DNA of 7,606 nt from an uncultured Bacteroidales bacterium (GTDB lineage: Bacteria > Bacteroidota > Bacteroidia > Bacteroidales > UBA932): the NCBI GenBank assembly GCA_937898205.1, contig CALEJC010000171.1, forward strand, positions 1 through 7,606, written 5' to 3'. Numbering within the stretch: position 1 is the stretch's first letter; every line of letters starts with the position of its first letter. The translations under genes and the position numbers were made by a program. Below the pieces are notes generated by a model, which was given only the letters and a program-made list of their open reading frames with translations, was not told where the DNA came from and made no database searches. Below are positions 1 through 7,460 of the stretch, piece after piece.

Positions 1-3000
1 AATAGTGGGTTGAGGTGCCGAGTTTCACAAGTCCGAAACGCTCGCTTATAACATTGAAGGCTCCTGCCTTCATCAGGGCTTTGCCCGGTTCAAATAGGAA
101 GAGTCCCGAAGCTTCGTCGTAAAGGTCTGCTGAATGGAATAGCGCCGTTGCTCCCTTTTCATCCGATGGCGTGAATCTGAATTCGGAAACCAGACCGGCC
201 ACCACGACCTTTTTCTTCTCCTTGTTTTTCTCACATTCGTCGATAATCTCTTGCAGCTTGCCCAACGGACAAGTTGTAAAGTTTTCTATTTCAAAGCGAT
301 AGTTCTCGAGAGGGTGAGATGACAGATACATGCCCACATATTCCTTTTCCTCCTGTAGCAGAGCAAGGATATCTTCTTCTCCTGAGAATACAGGGATCTC
401 AGGTCTCACCGGTTTGAGCTCTTCTACCTCTCCAAAAAGAGATGATGCGCCGTCAAATGTGTCGTTGCGGAAGAGCACTGCATACTTGACGAGCTCATCG
501 ATAAACTGCTCTCCGTTTTTGCAAGGAAGGAAATATTGAGTGCGTTTGTAACCAAACGAATCCAGTGCTCCCGAGTGTACCAGAGTCTCAAGCGAGCGTC
601 TGTTGATGGCGTCAGAAAGCCTCTCCATGAAGTCATAGAGGTCGGTAAACGGACCATTTGCCTCGCGTTCGGAGATGATGCGCTCCACAACATTGTCACC
701 AAAGCCTTTAAGACCACCAAGACCAAAGCGGATATCACCGTTTTTATTGACCGAGAACTGAGCGCTTGACTCATTGACATCCGGGCCGAGCACCTTTATG
801 CCCGACTTGCGACAGTCTGCCATGATCTCCTTCATCTCTTCCATGTTGGAGATGTTTTGAGTCAGGTTGGAAGCCTGGAACTCAGAAGGGTAGTGAGCCT
901 TGATCCATGCTGTCTGGTAGCTGACCCAGGCGTAGCAGGTTGCGTGTGACTTATTGAACGCATACTTGGCAAATGCCTCCCAGTCGGTCCAGATCTTTTC
1001 CAGCATTTCCTGCGGGTGGCCGTTGGCTGTAGCGCCTTTGATAAAAGACTCCTTGAGCGAATTGAGCACATCTATCTGCTTCTTGCCCATCGCTTTACGA
1101 AGCTTGTCTGCCTGACCTTTTGTGAAGCCCGCAAGCTTCTGAGAGAGTCTCATCACCTGCTCCTGATATACGGTCACACCATAGGTCTCCTTGAGGAGTT
1201 CTTCCATCTCCGGAAGGTCGTAGTGGATCTTGCTTGGATCGTGCTTTCCGGCCACAAAATCAGGAATATAATCCATCGGACCCGGACGGTAGAGGGCGTT
1301 CATCGCAATCAGGTCCTCAAATCTCTCAGGATGCAGCTTGATCAGCCACTCCTTCATGCCACCGGATTCAAACTGGAAGATGCTCTTTGTGTCTCCTCGC
1401 GAATAAAGCTTAAACACTTCAGGATCATCGATAGGAATCTTTTCAATATCGATATCTACGCCGAAGCGATCCTTTATCATCGCAAGCGCTCTCTTTATGA
1501 TAGAAAGGGTCTTAAGGCCCAAGAAATCCATCTTGAGCATGCCCACATCTTCGATTTTGGTGCCTTCATACTGGCTCACCCACACCTCCTGTCCGCTTGC
1601 CTTGTCCACGCCGAGAGAGATAGGGATATAGTCCGTGAGGTTGCCTCTACCGATGATCATCGCGCAGGCATGGATGCCCGTCTGGCGAATGCAACCCTCC
1701 AGCTGCAGCGCATAGGTCAGCACTTCGCGCACAAGCGGATCTCCCTCCTCAAACTCGTGCTTGAGCTCTTTTACATACTTTACGCTATTGGCAAGAGTTG
1801 GTTTGAGCTCTTTGTCCTTTCCGTCGACCTTGGCTACAAACGGCTTGTCAGGAATCAGTTTGGTGAGTCTGTTTGACTCCGGAATAGGCAGGTTATGGAT
1901 GCGTGCGACGTCCTTGACCGCAAGCTTTGCGGCCATGGTGCCAAATGTGATTACGTGAGAGATGTGGTCTGCGCCGTAGTGGTCGTGTACATACTGGATG
2001 ACCTTATATCTGCCTTCGTCGTCAAAATCCACATCGATATCCGGCATGGAAATGCGCTCCGGATTAAGGAAACGCTCAAAGAGCAGGTCATATTTGATAG
2101 GGTCGAGGTTGGTGATACCAAGGCAGTATGCAACGCAGGAACCCGCTGCAGAGCCACGACCCGGGCCGACTGAAACCCCGTTTCTTCTACCCCAGCCGAT
2201 GAAATCCTGGACGATGAGGAAGTAATCAGGGAAACCCATATATGAGATGGTCATCAGCTCAAAATGGATGCGCTCTTTTTGCTCTTCCGTCAAAGTCTCT
2301 CCATAGCGCTGCCTGGCTCCTTCGTAGGTAATGTGGCAGAGATAGGCCACTGAATAGCAGAACTCATCGCCACGATATTTCTTGACGGTGTTGCCTTCGC
2401 TGTCCTTTCCTATATCGTACTTGCCGTTTTCAATAATATCTCCATATTTCTCCAAATAGAAATCGATATTGTTGAGGAATTCAGGATCGATATTGTATTT
2501 TGGAAGCACGTGACCACGGTTGATTTTATACTTCTCAACCTTTTCAAGCACTTCAAGGGTGTTGCTGAGCACTTCCGGATGATCCGGGAAGATTGCGGCC
2601 ATCTCCTCTTCGCTCTTGAGGTATTCCTGCTGGGTATATCTCAGGCGCTTAGGCGCATCCACAAGCGAATTGGTGGTCAGGCAGATGAGCCTGTCGTGGG
2701 CAAGTGCGTCTTCCTTGCGCACCAAATGCACGTCGTTGGTTGCAACAACCTTGACATTGTGCTTCTCGGCAAGCTGGAAGATGCCTTCGCAGTATTCCTT
2801 CTGCTTTTCATAGAGGTCAAGACTCATCCCCGGCACCTCCGTTCTGTGCATCATCACTTCAAGGTAGTAGTCGTCGCCAAATACTCTCTTGTGCCAGGTG
2901 ATGGCATCGTCAGCGCCTTTGCTGTCGCCGGCAAGGATTGCAACGGGGATCTCTCCCGCCATACAAGCCGAGCAGCAGATCAGACCTTCGTGATATTGCT

Positions 3001-3376
3001 CTATCACCTCGTGGCTTACTCTTGGCCTGGTGTATTTACCCTCAATAAAACCAATAGAAACGATTTTCATCAGGTTGCAGTAGCCTTTATAGTTTTTTGC
3101 AAGCAGGATGAGGTGATAGTACTTGCTGTGCTCTTTGTCCTTAATCTTGTGGTCAAAATGACGTGTTACATAGACCTCGCAGCCGATTATTGGTTTAACC
3201 GACGGAAACTTAGCTGCAACATCACAGAAATCCTTCACACCATACATGTTACCATGATCGGTAATAGCAATTCCTGGCATTCCTAGCTCTTCAGCGCGTG
3301 CAAAGAGCTTTTTGATATCACTCATTCCGTCTAGGATCGAGTACTGGGTATGGACATGAAGATGAACAAAAGACAT
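1..3376 (-). CDS. dnaE: DNA polymerase III subunit alpha (DnaE), C-terminus cut by window edge
   Basis: This is the catalytic subunit of the replicative DNA polymerase, which extends primers in the replisome. The frame is open from the ATG at 3376-3374 to base 2, giving 1125 residues; roughly the last 100 or more of the usual length are missing. An N-terminal PHP domain starts at once with HLHVHTQYSILDG (residues 5-17) and ITDHGNMYG (D40, H41). Further PHP metal ligands are visible: E67, H88, H177, D215 and H217. The polymerase core has GPGRGSAAGS (from 404), PDIDVDF with catalytic D446 and D448, and KMDFLGL with the third aspartate D617. FNKSHATCYAW follows, then a helix-hairpin-helix region near 880-905 (FGLGGLKGFG), a likely clamp-binding segment ASSLF (977-981), KEYVGMYLSSHPL, and the start of the OB domain. 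The start is chosen because the PHP motif begins five residues in; there is no Shine-Dalgarno sequence. No frameshift was seen. It follows secDF on the same strand but is separated from it by a terminator. Confidence 0.96.
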   Translation of the reverse strand, partial: MSFVHLHVHTQYSILDGMSDIKKLFARAEELGMPGIAITDHGNMYGVKDFCDVAAKFPSVKPIIGCEVYVTRHFDHKIKDKEHSKYYHLILLAKNYKGYCNLMKIVSIGFIEGKYTRPRVSHEVIEQYHEGLICCSACMAGEIPVAILAGDSKGADDAITWHKRVFGDDYYLEVMMHRTEVPGMSLDLYEKQKEYCEGIFQLAEKHNVKVVATNDVHLVRKEDALAHDRLICLTTNSLVDAPKRLRYTQQEYLKSEEEMAAIFPDHPEVLSNTLEVLEKVEKYKINRGHVLPKYNIDPEFLNNIDFYLEKYGDIIENGKYDIGKDSEGNTVKKYRGDEFCYSVAYLCHITYEGARQRYGETLTEEQKERIHFELMTISYMGFPDYFLIVQDFIGWGRRNGVSVGPGRGSAAGSCVAYCLGITNLDPIKYDLLFERFLNPERISMPDIDVDFDDEGRYKVIQYVHDHYGADHISHVITFGTMAAKLAVKDVARIHNLPIPESNRLTKLIPDKPFVAKVDGKDKELKPTLANSVKYVKELKHEFEEGDPLVREVLTYALQLEGCIRQTGIHACAMIIGRGNLTDYIPISLGVDKASGQEVWVSQYEGTKIEDVGMLKMDFLGLKTLSIIKRALAMIKDRFGVDIDIEKIPIDDPEVFKLYSRGDTKSIFQFESGGMKEWLIKLHPERFEDLIAMNALYRPGPMDYIPDFVAGKHDPSKIHYDLPEMEELLKETYGVTVYQEQVMRLSQKLAGFTKGQADKLRKAMGKKQIDVLNSLKESFIKGATANGHPQEMLEKIWTDWEAFAKYAFNKSHATCYAWVSYQTAWIKAHYPSEFQASNLTQNISNMEEMKEIMADCRKSGIKVLGPDVNESSAQFSVNKNGDIRFGLGGLKGFGDNVVERIISEREANGPFTDLYDFMERLSDAINRRSLETLVHSGALDSFGYKRTQYFLPCKNGEQFIDELVKYAVLFRNDTFDGASSLFGEVEELKPVRPEIPVFSGEEDILALLQEEKEYVGMYLSSHPLENYRFEIENFTTCPLGKLQEIIDECEKNKEKKKVVVAGLVSEFRFTPSDEKGATALFHSADLYDEASGLFLFEPGKALMKAGAFNVISERFGLVKLGTSTHY

Positions 3377-3380
3377 AACA

Positions 3381-3388
3381 CAAAGGTA
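3381..3388 (-). promoter_or_regulatory. Probable dnaE promoter, Bacteroidota -7 box TACCTTTG
   Basis: Read on the minus strand, TACCTTTG matches the Bacteroidota -7 consensus TAnnTTTG exactly. Only four bases (TGTT) separate it from the dnaE ATG. Upstream, at the expected distance, there is only a T-rich tract (3403-3410, TGTTTTTT) and no clean TTTG -33 box. If the box is used, transcription would start at or within a few bases of the start codon, giving a leaderless or nearly leaderless mRNA. The match is seen in the sequence; its use is inferred. Confidence 0.5.
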
Positions 3389-3413
3389 GTAACAAATCGG
3401 CTAAAAAACACAT

Positions 3414-3444
3414 AAAAAAGGCAAGCTTATAGCCTGCCTTTTTT
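3414..3444 (-). terminator. Intrinsic terminator downstream of secDF
   Basis: Arms at 3414-3426 and 3432-3444 pair over 13 positions with a single A/C mismatch, around a 5-base loop (TTATA). The inner part of the stem is GC-containing (GGCA/TGCC), and the outer part is A6 on one side and T6 on the other. In the secDF direction (minus strand) it lies 18 bases past the TAA stop and ends in six Ts, followed closely by a second run of six. Because it has A and T runs on both flanks it could work in either direction. It isolates dnaE from secDF transcription. Confidence 0.85.
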
Positions 3445-3462
3445 GTATATTATAAACCAAGA

Positions 3463-6400
3463 TTATTTACTTGATTTTTTTGCTGCGAGCTTCTTCTTTG
3501 CTGACATAGATGCCTGATACATGATAGGAGTACCGATCATGATAGAAGCATAAGTACCGATGATGATACCCACACAAAGAGCTACAGAAAGACCTCTGAT
3601 TGACTCACCACCGAAGATTGCGATTGCGATCATAGGAAGGAGTGTAGAAGCAGAAGTATTTACTGTACGTGTGAGAGTTGCATTGATAGACTTGTTAACT
3701 GTCTGAGCGAAGTCATCGTTTGGATGCAACTGGAGGTTCTCACGGATACGGTCAAAGATAACCACGTTGTCATTTATAGCATAACCGATGATAGTAAGGA
3801 TTGCTGCAATGAATGTCTGGTCAACATCAAGGTTGAATGGAAGGATTCCACTGAACAATGAGAAGAAACCGATGAGGATGACAGTTGTGTGTGCAAGAGA
3901 TACTACACCACCGAGACCCCAAGCCCAACCTTTGAATCTGAAAGCGATGTATGCAAAGATTGCGATGAGAGCGAGAATCACAGAGATGAAAGCATTTCTC
4001 TTGATATCGTTTGCGATAGATGCACCAACCTTATCAGACGAAATGATACCGTTAGGATTGTCAAGAGTTGAAGTGAACTCTTCCAATGTAAAGTCAGCGT
4101 CTGTATAGAAACCCTTGAGTGCAGTATAAAGCATACCCTCGATCTCTGTATCAACGGTAGAAGACTCATCATTAACCTTATAAGAAGTAGTGATCTTCAT
4201 CTGGCTGTCTCCACCAAACTGCTTAACCTCAACTGAAGCAGTGATGTCCTGCTCAGCAGCTGCAGCTTCAAATACGCTGATAGTTGCTGATCTAACCTCT
4301 TCAGCAGTAACAGGCTTGTCGAAACGTACCACGTATGTACGACCACCAGTGAAATCAACACCAAATGTGAAGCCCTTGATAAAGATTGAACCAAGAGAGA
4401 TAACGATGAGGATACCTGAGATGAGGTATGACCACTTTCTCTTGCTGAGGAAATCAACCTTAGTGTTCTTGAGGAAGTTTCTAGTATAGCTTGTTTCAAA
4501 GCTGATAGACTTGCCCTTAGCCACTCTATCTTCAAAGATGATACGGGTGATGAAGATAGAAGTAAGCATTGAAGTAATGATACCGATGATCAAAGTAGTA
4601 GCAAAGCCCTTGATTGGACCTGTACCGAAGAAGAAGAGCACAAGACCGGTGATAAGGGTAGTGAACTGACCGTCGATGATTGCAGAATATGCATTGCTAT
4701 AACCATCGTGGATAGCCTTGCCAAGACCCTTACCTGATTTGAGCTCTTCCTTGATGCGCTCATAGATGATCACATTGGCATCCACTGCCATACCGAGGGT
4801 CAAAACGAGACCGGCGATACCAGGGAGAGTAAGTACTGCGCCAAATGCTGAAAGCACACCGAAGAGGAGAACTACGTTGGTGAGGAGAGCGATATTTGCA
4901 ACAACACCTGCGCCCTTATAGAAGAAGATCATGTATACGAGCACAAGGAGGAACGCGATGATAAATGATACTACACCTGCGCGGATAGACTCAGCACCGA
5001 GAGTAGGACCAACTACCTGCTCCTGAATGATAGTTGCCGGAGCTGGAAGCTTACCAGACTTGAGCACGTTGGTAAGGTCGGTTGCCTCTTCAACTGAGAA
5101 GTTACCAGTGATAGATGAAGAACCACCGGTGATTTCAGTCTGAACGTTTGGATATGAATATACGGTACCATCAAGAACAATAGCGATCTGACGGCCGATA
5201 TTGTCTTTTGTGAGACGAGCCCAGATGTTGGCACCCTCAGCGTTCATTGTCATAGAAACGCCTGGCTCACCACCTCTGCGGTCGTCATAATCTACACGTG
5301 CATCAGTAACGACGCTACCATCGAGAGGCGCCTTGCCGTCGCGTGAAGATGCCTTGATTGCCACAAGCTCGTAGACATTGCTGCCGGCGATGTACTCTGA
5401 TGGCTTAACAGACCACATTGGACGGAACTCAGCTGGGAAGAGTGCTGCTACTTCTGGCATTGAGAGGTACTGGTTGACAAGAGCTGTGTCAGCAGCTGTA
5501 GCAAAACCGATACAAGCGTTGTTTGTAAATCCTGAAGGAGAAAGCACTGCAAAGAGTGGGTTCTGCTTCTTGTAGGCCTCAAGATCAGCGTCTGTGTCTG
5601 TTGACTGAGCCTCGATCTCCTGAGCTACAAGGTCAGTAGCCTCTTCCTTAGCTGCAGGAGCAACCTCTGTCTCCTCTACTGCGAGAAGCTCTGCGAGAAG
5701 GCTGTTGGCCTCGATGAGATATGGATCGATCTCCTGGCTGTAGTATGTGGTCCAGAACTCAAGAGATGCAGTACCCTGGAGGAGCTTGCGCACACGCTCA
5801 GGATCCTTGACACCTGGGAGCTCAACAAGGATGCGGCCTGTGTTGCCGATCCTCTGGATAGATGGCTGGGTTACACCAAATCTGTCGATACGGTTGCGGA
5901 GCACATTGAATGAGTTGGCAACAGCACTCTCAGCCTCTTCTGAAACAACAGAAAGAACCTGCGCGTTTGTTGACTCTGGCTGGATGCGGTCGCGCATCTC
6001 ATATGTTCCGAAGATCTGAGCGAGTCTTGCACCGCCGGTGATCTCTTCCCAAGCCTCGCCGAAGAGAGTGATGAGGTCAGACTGCGAATTGACGCTGCGC
6101 TGCTTTGCCAATGCAAGAGCCTGGTGGAACTCAGGAGTAGCGTTCTCGCCTGCAAGAGCAACAACGAGGTCCTCGAGCTGCACTTGAAGCATAACGTTCA
6201 TACCACCCTTGAGGTCGAGACCAAGATTAATCTCCTGGGCCTGAACTTCCTTAAATGTGTATCCAAAGAAAACTTTCTCTGAAGAAATAGAATCTGTGTA
6301 ACGAAGAGATTCAATCTTCTTCACTGAATCGAGGTAGAACGCACGGTCCACCTCAGCAATTGTGGCAAACTTATCTGACTTTTTGAATTCCTCGACTGCT

Positions 6401-6522
6401 TTCTCAGCTCTTTTCTCTGCTTTATTGTTGTGAACGCTGGTTACAACAGTAAAAGAGAGCTGCCAAGCACAAGCGAGGAGAAGGCAGATTGCCACAAATT
6501 TGATAGCACCTTTACTTTGCAT
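3463..6522 (-). CDS. secDF: Protein translocase SecDF, fused SecD-SecF
   Basis: A 1019-residue inner-membrane protein that uses the proton gradient to help pull preproteins through SecYEG and release them on the periplasmic side. SecD half: an N-terminal membrane helix (about 7-29), the motif NLGLDLKGG (99-107), and a large periplasmic P1 domain (to about 510) with RNRIDRFGVTQPSIQRIG. Helices 2-6 follow (about 515-662), with the conserved LGMAVDANVIIYERIKEEL whose D581 is the proton-relay aspartate. SecF half: helix 7 (about 697-716), FTFGVDFTGG (718-727), a small P4 domain, then helices from about 843 on, with GYAINDNVVIFDRIREN (913-929), and a lysine-rich tail. An acidic, alanine-rich stretch near 282-316 is a low-complexity insert in P1. 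Both halves sit in one frame with no stop between them; the fused form is usual in Bacteroidota. The ATG at 6522 directly precedes a basic residue and the first hydrophobic helix; no Shine-Dalgarno sequence is seen. Confidence 0.97.
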   Translation of the reverse strand: MQSKGAIKFVAICLLLACAWQLSFTVVTSVHNNKAEKRAEKAVEEFKKSDKFATIAEVDRAFYLDSVKKIESLRYTDSISSEKVFFGYTFKEVQAQEINLGLDLKGGMNVMLQVQLEDLVVALAGENATPEFHQALALAKQRSVNSQSDLITLFGEAWEEITGGARLAQIFGTYEMRDRIQPESTNAQVLSVVSEEAESAVANSFNVLRNRIDRFGVTQPSIQRIGNTGRILVELPGVKDPERVRKLLQGTASLEFWTTYYSQEIDPYLIEANSLLAELLAVEETEVAPAAKEEATDLVAQEIEAQSTDTDADLEAYKKQNPLFAVLSPSGFTNNACIGFATAADTALVNQYLSMPEVAALFPAEFRPMWSVKPSEYIAGSNVYELVAIKASSRDGKAPLDGSVVTDARVDYDDRRGGEPGVSMTMNAEGANIWARLTKDNIGRQIAIVLDGTVYSYPNVQTEITGGSSSITGNFSVEEATDLTNVLKSGKLPAPATIIQEQVVGPTLGAESIRAGVVSFIIAFLLVLVYMIFFYKGAGVVANIALLTNVVLLFGVLSAFGAVLTLPGIAGLVLTLGMAVDANVIIYERIKEELKSGKGLGKAIHDGYSNAYSAIIDGQFTTLITGLVLFFFGTGPIKGFATTLIIGIITSMLTSIFITRIIFEDRVAKGKSISFETSYTRNFLKNTKVDFLSKRKWSYLISGILIVISLGSIFIKGFTFGVDFTGGRTYVVRFDKPVTAEEVRSATISVFEAAAAEQDITASVEVKQFGGDSQMKITTSYKVNDESSTVDTEIEGMLYTALKGFYTDADFTLEEFTSTLDNPNGIISSDKVGASIANDIKRNAFISVILALIAIFAYIAFRFKGWAWGLGGVVSLAHTTVILIGFFSLFSGILPFNLDVDQTFIAAILTIIGYAINDNVVIFDRIRENLQLHPNDDFAQTVNKSINATLTRTVNTSASTLLPMIAIAIFGGESIRGLSVALCVGIIIGTYASIMIGTPIMYQASMSAKKKLAAKKSSK

Positions 6523-6559
6523 GATATTTGATTATTAAAATTTGTCCAAAAATAGTTTG

Positions 6560-6590
6560 CAAAGTTAGTATTTTTCTCAAAACAAAGAAA
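6560..6590 (-). promoter_or_regulatory. Candidate secDF promoter, TAACTTTG with weak -33 box
   Basis: On the minus strand, TAACTTTG (6567 down to 6560) fits the Bacteroidota -7 consensus TAnnTTTG. A near-consensus TTTC (6590 down to 6587) lies 19 bases upstream, about the spacing of the TTTG -33 element, and an exact TTTG sits next to it at 15 bases. The implied leader is about 30-35 bases, AT-rich, without a Shine-Dalgarno sequence. A second -7-like TATTTTTG lies closer to the gene but has no upstream partner. Confidence 0.5.
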
Positions 6591-6629
6591 CTTTTGCCTA
6601 TATAATAGTATCAAAACCCATATATTTCG

Positions 6630-6637
6630 TATATTTG
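6630..6637 (+). promoter_or_regulatory. Candidate nfeD-floA promoter, -7 box TATATTTG
   Basis: TATATTTG on the plus strand matches TAnnTTTG and lies 39 bases before the nfeD ATG, with no exact TTTG at the expected -33 distance. The region is AT-rich, so one match by chance is quite possible. A TATAAT-like string at 6599-6604 is another candidate. Together with the secDF promoter on the other strand, this makes 6523-6676 a divergent regulatory region. Nothing else was recognised in it. Confidence 0.35.
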
Positions 6638-6676
6638 TGAGAATCGACTAACCCTTTAATCAGTAAATTTTTCATT

Positions 6677-7141
6677 ATGTGGTGGATAACCGTAGGTTTG
6701 ATCTTGGCAGGAATCGTCTTGATGTTTGTTGAAATGTTGCTGCTTTCAGGCGGCTTTGCAGGCGTAGCTTGTCTTGCTTGCTTTGGCGCTGCCAGCTGGT
6801 ATACTTTTGAGAAGATGGGTCCGGTGGCCGGACGTTGGGTTCTTTTGTTTGTACTTGTGCTTCTTATCATTATGATAATTATAATGTTAAGAGCAAAAAC
6901 ATGGCGCAAATTTGCCCTCAAGGAAGATATCACTTCTCAGGTAAACAAAGAGGTAGACCAGGTCTCTGTGGGAGAAGAAGGTGTGACTCACTCGCGTCTT
7001 GCTCCTATCGGCTCGGCCCGCTTTGAAAACATCAGTTGTGAGGTGAAATCTCACGATGGTTCCATGATTGCATCCGGCACTCCGATCGTCGTTGTTGCAA
7101 TCGTTGACAATCAGGTACTTGTAAAACCAATCAATCAGTAA
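6677..7141 (+). CDS. NfeD-family membrane protein, short form with OB-fold
   Basis: A 154-residue protein of the short NfeD type, which is usually encoded beside a flotillin-like protein and thought to act with it in organising membrane microdomains; the biochemical role is not settled. The sequence shows three hydrophobic segments (about 3-23, 26-43 and 54-71), then a basic stretch and linker. A C-terminal OB-fold-like beta domain (about 95-152) carries the family pattern VGEEGVTHSRLAPIGSARF (98-116), IASGTPIVVV (131-140) and LVKP (148-151). It lacks the ClpP-like serine protease domain of long NfeD proteins. The start ATG opens directly into the first helix (MWWITVGLIL). It ends only four bases before floA, so the two are very likely co-transcribed. 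The NfeD assignment is firm; the function is inferred from context. Confidence 0.88.
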   Translation: MWWITVGLILAGIVLMFVEMLLLSGGFAGVACLACFGAASWYTFEKMGPVAGRWVLLFVLVLLIIMIIIMLRAKTWRKFALKEDITSQVNKEVDQVSVGEEGVTHSRLAPIGSARFENISCEVKSHDGSMIASGTPIVVVAIVDNQVLVKPINQ

Positions 7142-7145
7142 TAAT

Positions 7146-7442
7146 ATGAATTCTCTCTTAATTGCCGCTATCGTTCTTGTCGGCCTGATTATTCTTCTTT
7201 GGGTCTTCCCTGTGGCCCTTTGGTTCCAGTCATTGCTCTCGGGCGTGTATGTGTCTCTGGTGCAGTTGCTTTTGATGCGCTGGAGAGGTGTCAACCCTAG
7301 GACGATTGTCTATGCCCTCATCACAGGCACAAAGGCAGGTCTTCACCTCAAGGCCAACGAGTTGGAAGCTCACTACCTTGCAAAAGGAAATGTCACCAAG
7401 GTTGTGATGGCGCTGATTTCCGCCAACAAAGCAAATTCCTGA
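7146..7442 (+). CDS. floA: Flotillin-like FloA (UPF0365), N-terminal part only, truncated
   Basis: This is the start of a FloA/YqfA-type flotillin, a scaffold protein of lipid-ordered membrane domains. Only 98 residues are present against about 330 in the family. There is a membrane-inserted hydrophobic segment (about 4-26), then the conserved region of the family: MRWRGVNPRTIVYALITG (44-61), KAGL (63-66), LEAHYLAKGNVTKVVMALISANKAN (73-97). In full-length relatives the text after this point continues into IxLxFERxxAIDLAGRD. Here codon 98 is Ser, followed by TGA at 7440-7442, and no downstream frame continues the flotillin. Sequence agreement stops at about 7436, exactly where composition changes. 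The nfeD-floA order and 4-base spacing are normal, so the gene was probably intact in the source organism and lost its 3' part at the junction. Confidence 0.85.
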   Translation: MNSLLIAAIVLVGLIILLWVFPVALWFQSLLSGVYVSLVQLLLMRWRGVNPRTIVYALITGTKAGLHLKANELEAHYLAKGNVTKVVMALISANKANS

Positions 7443-7460
7443 TAAGCACAGGTCAGCATT
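7436..7460. other. Breakpoint between floA and the aspS fragment
   Basis: FloA similarity ends at about 7436 and synthetase similarity begins, on the opposite strand, at about 7461. The 24 or so bases between cannot be assigned to either. A hand count gives 57 G or C in 166 bases (34%) for 7441-7606, against 63 in 120 (about 52%) for 7261-7380. No inverted repeat, target-site duplication, integrase gene or tRNA end is visible, so nothing supports a mobile-element insertion. Confidence 0.65.

Noticed and set aside
1016..1876. 286-codon open frame on the plus strand inside dnaE
   Set aside because: It lies wholly antisense to conserved polymerase core sequence, including the codon for D617, and its translation shows no recognisable domain. 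It is a shadow of the dnaE codon pattern.
2510..3286. 258-codon open frame on the plus strand opposite the DnaE PHP region
   Set aside because: It is antisense to well-conserved PHP motifs, has no family resemblance, and no promoter or upstream gene context supports it.
4197..4535. 112-codon minus-strand frame inside secDF
   Set aside because: It overlaps the SecF helix 7 region in another frame; its leucine/serine-rich translation is typical of out-of-frame reading.
6523..6676. Possible small RNA or riboswitch in the divergent intergenic region
   Set aside because: The region is AT-rich with no stable GC stem or known motif. Promoter boxes explain what can be seen.
6598..6933. 111-codon minus-strand frame opposite the start of nfeD
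   Set aside because: It is antisense to the NfeD membrane helices and has no recognisable domain.
7438..7452. Short inverted repeat CCTG...CAGG at the breakpoint as a mobile-element end or recombination site
   Set aside because: Four-base arms are expected by chance, and there is no second copy, target duplication or recombinase gene in the window.
7230..7460. Minus-strand extension of the synthetase frame across floA
   Set aside because: The frame is open but this part is the complement of clear flotillin codons and does not resemble aspartyl-tRNA synthetase. Only 7461-7606 is supported as synthetase.
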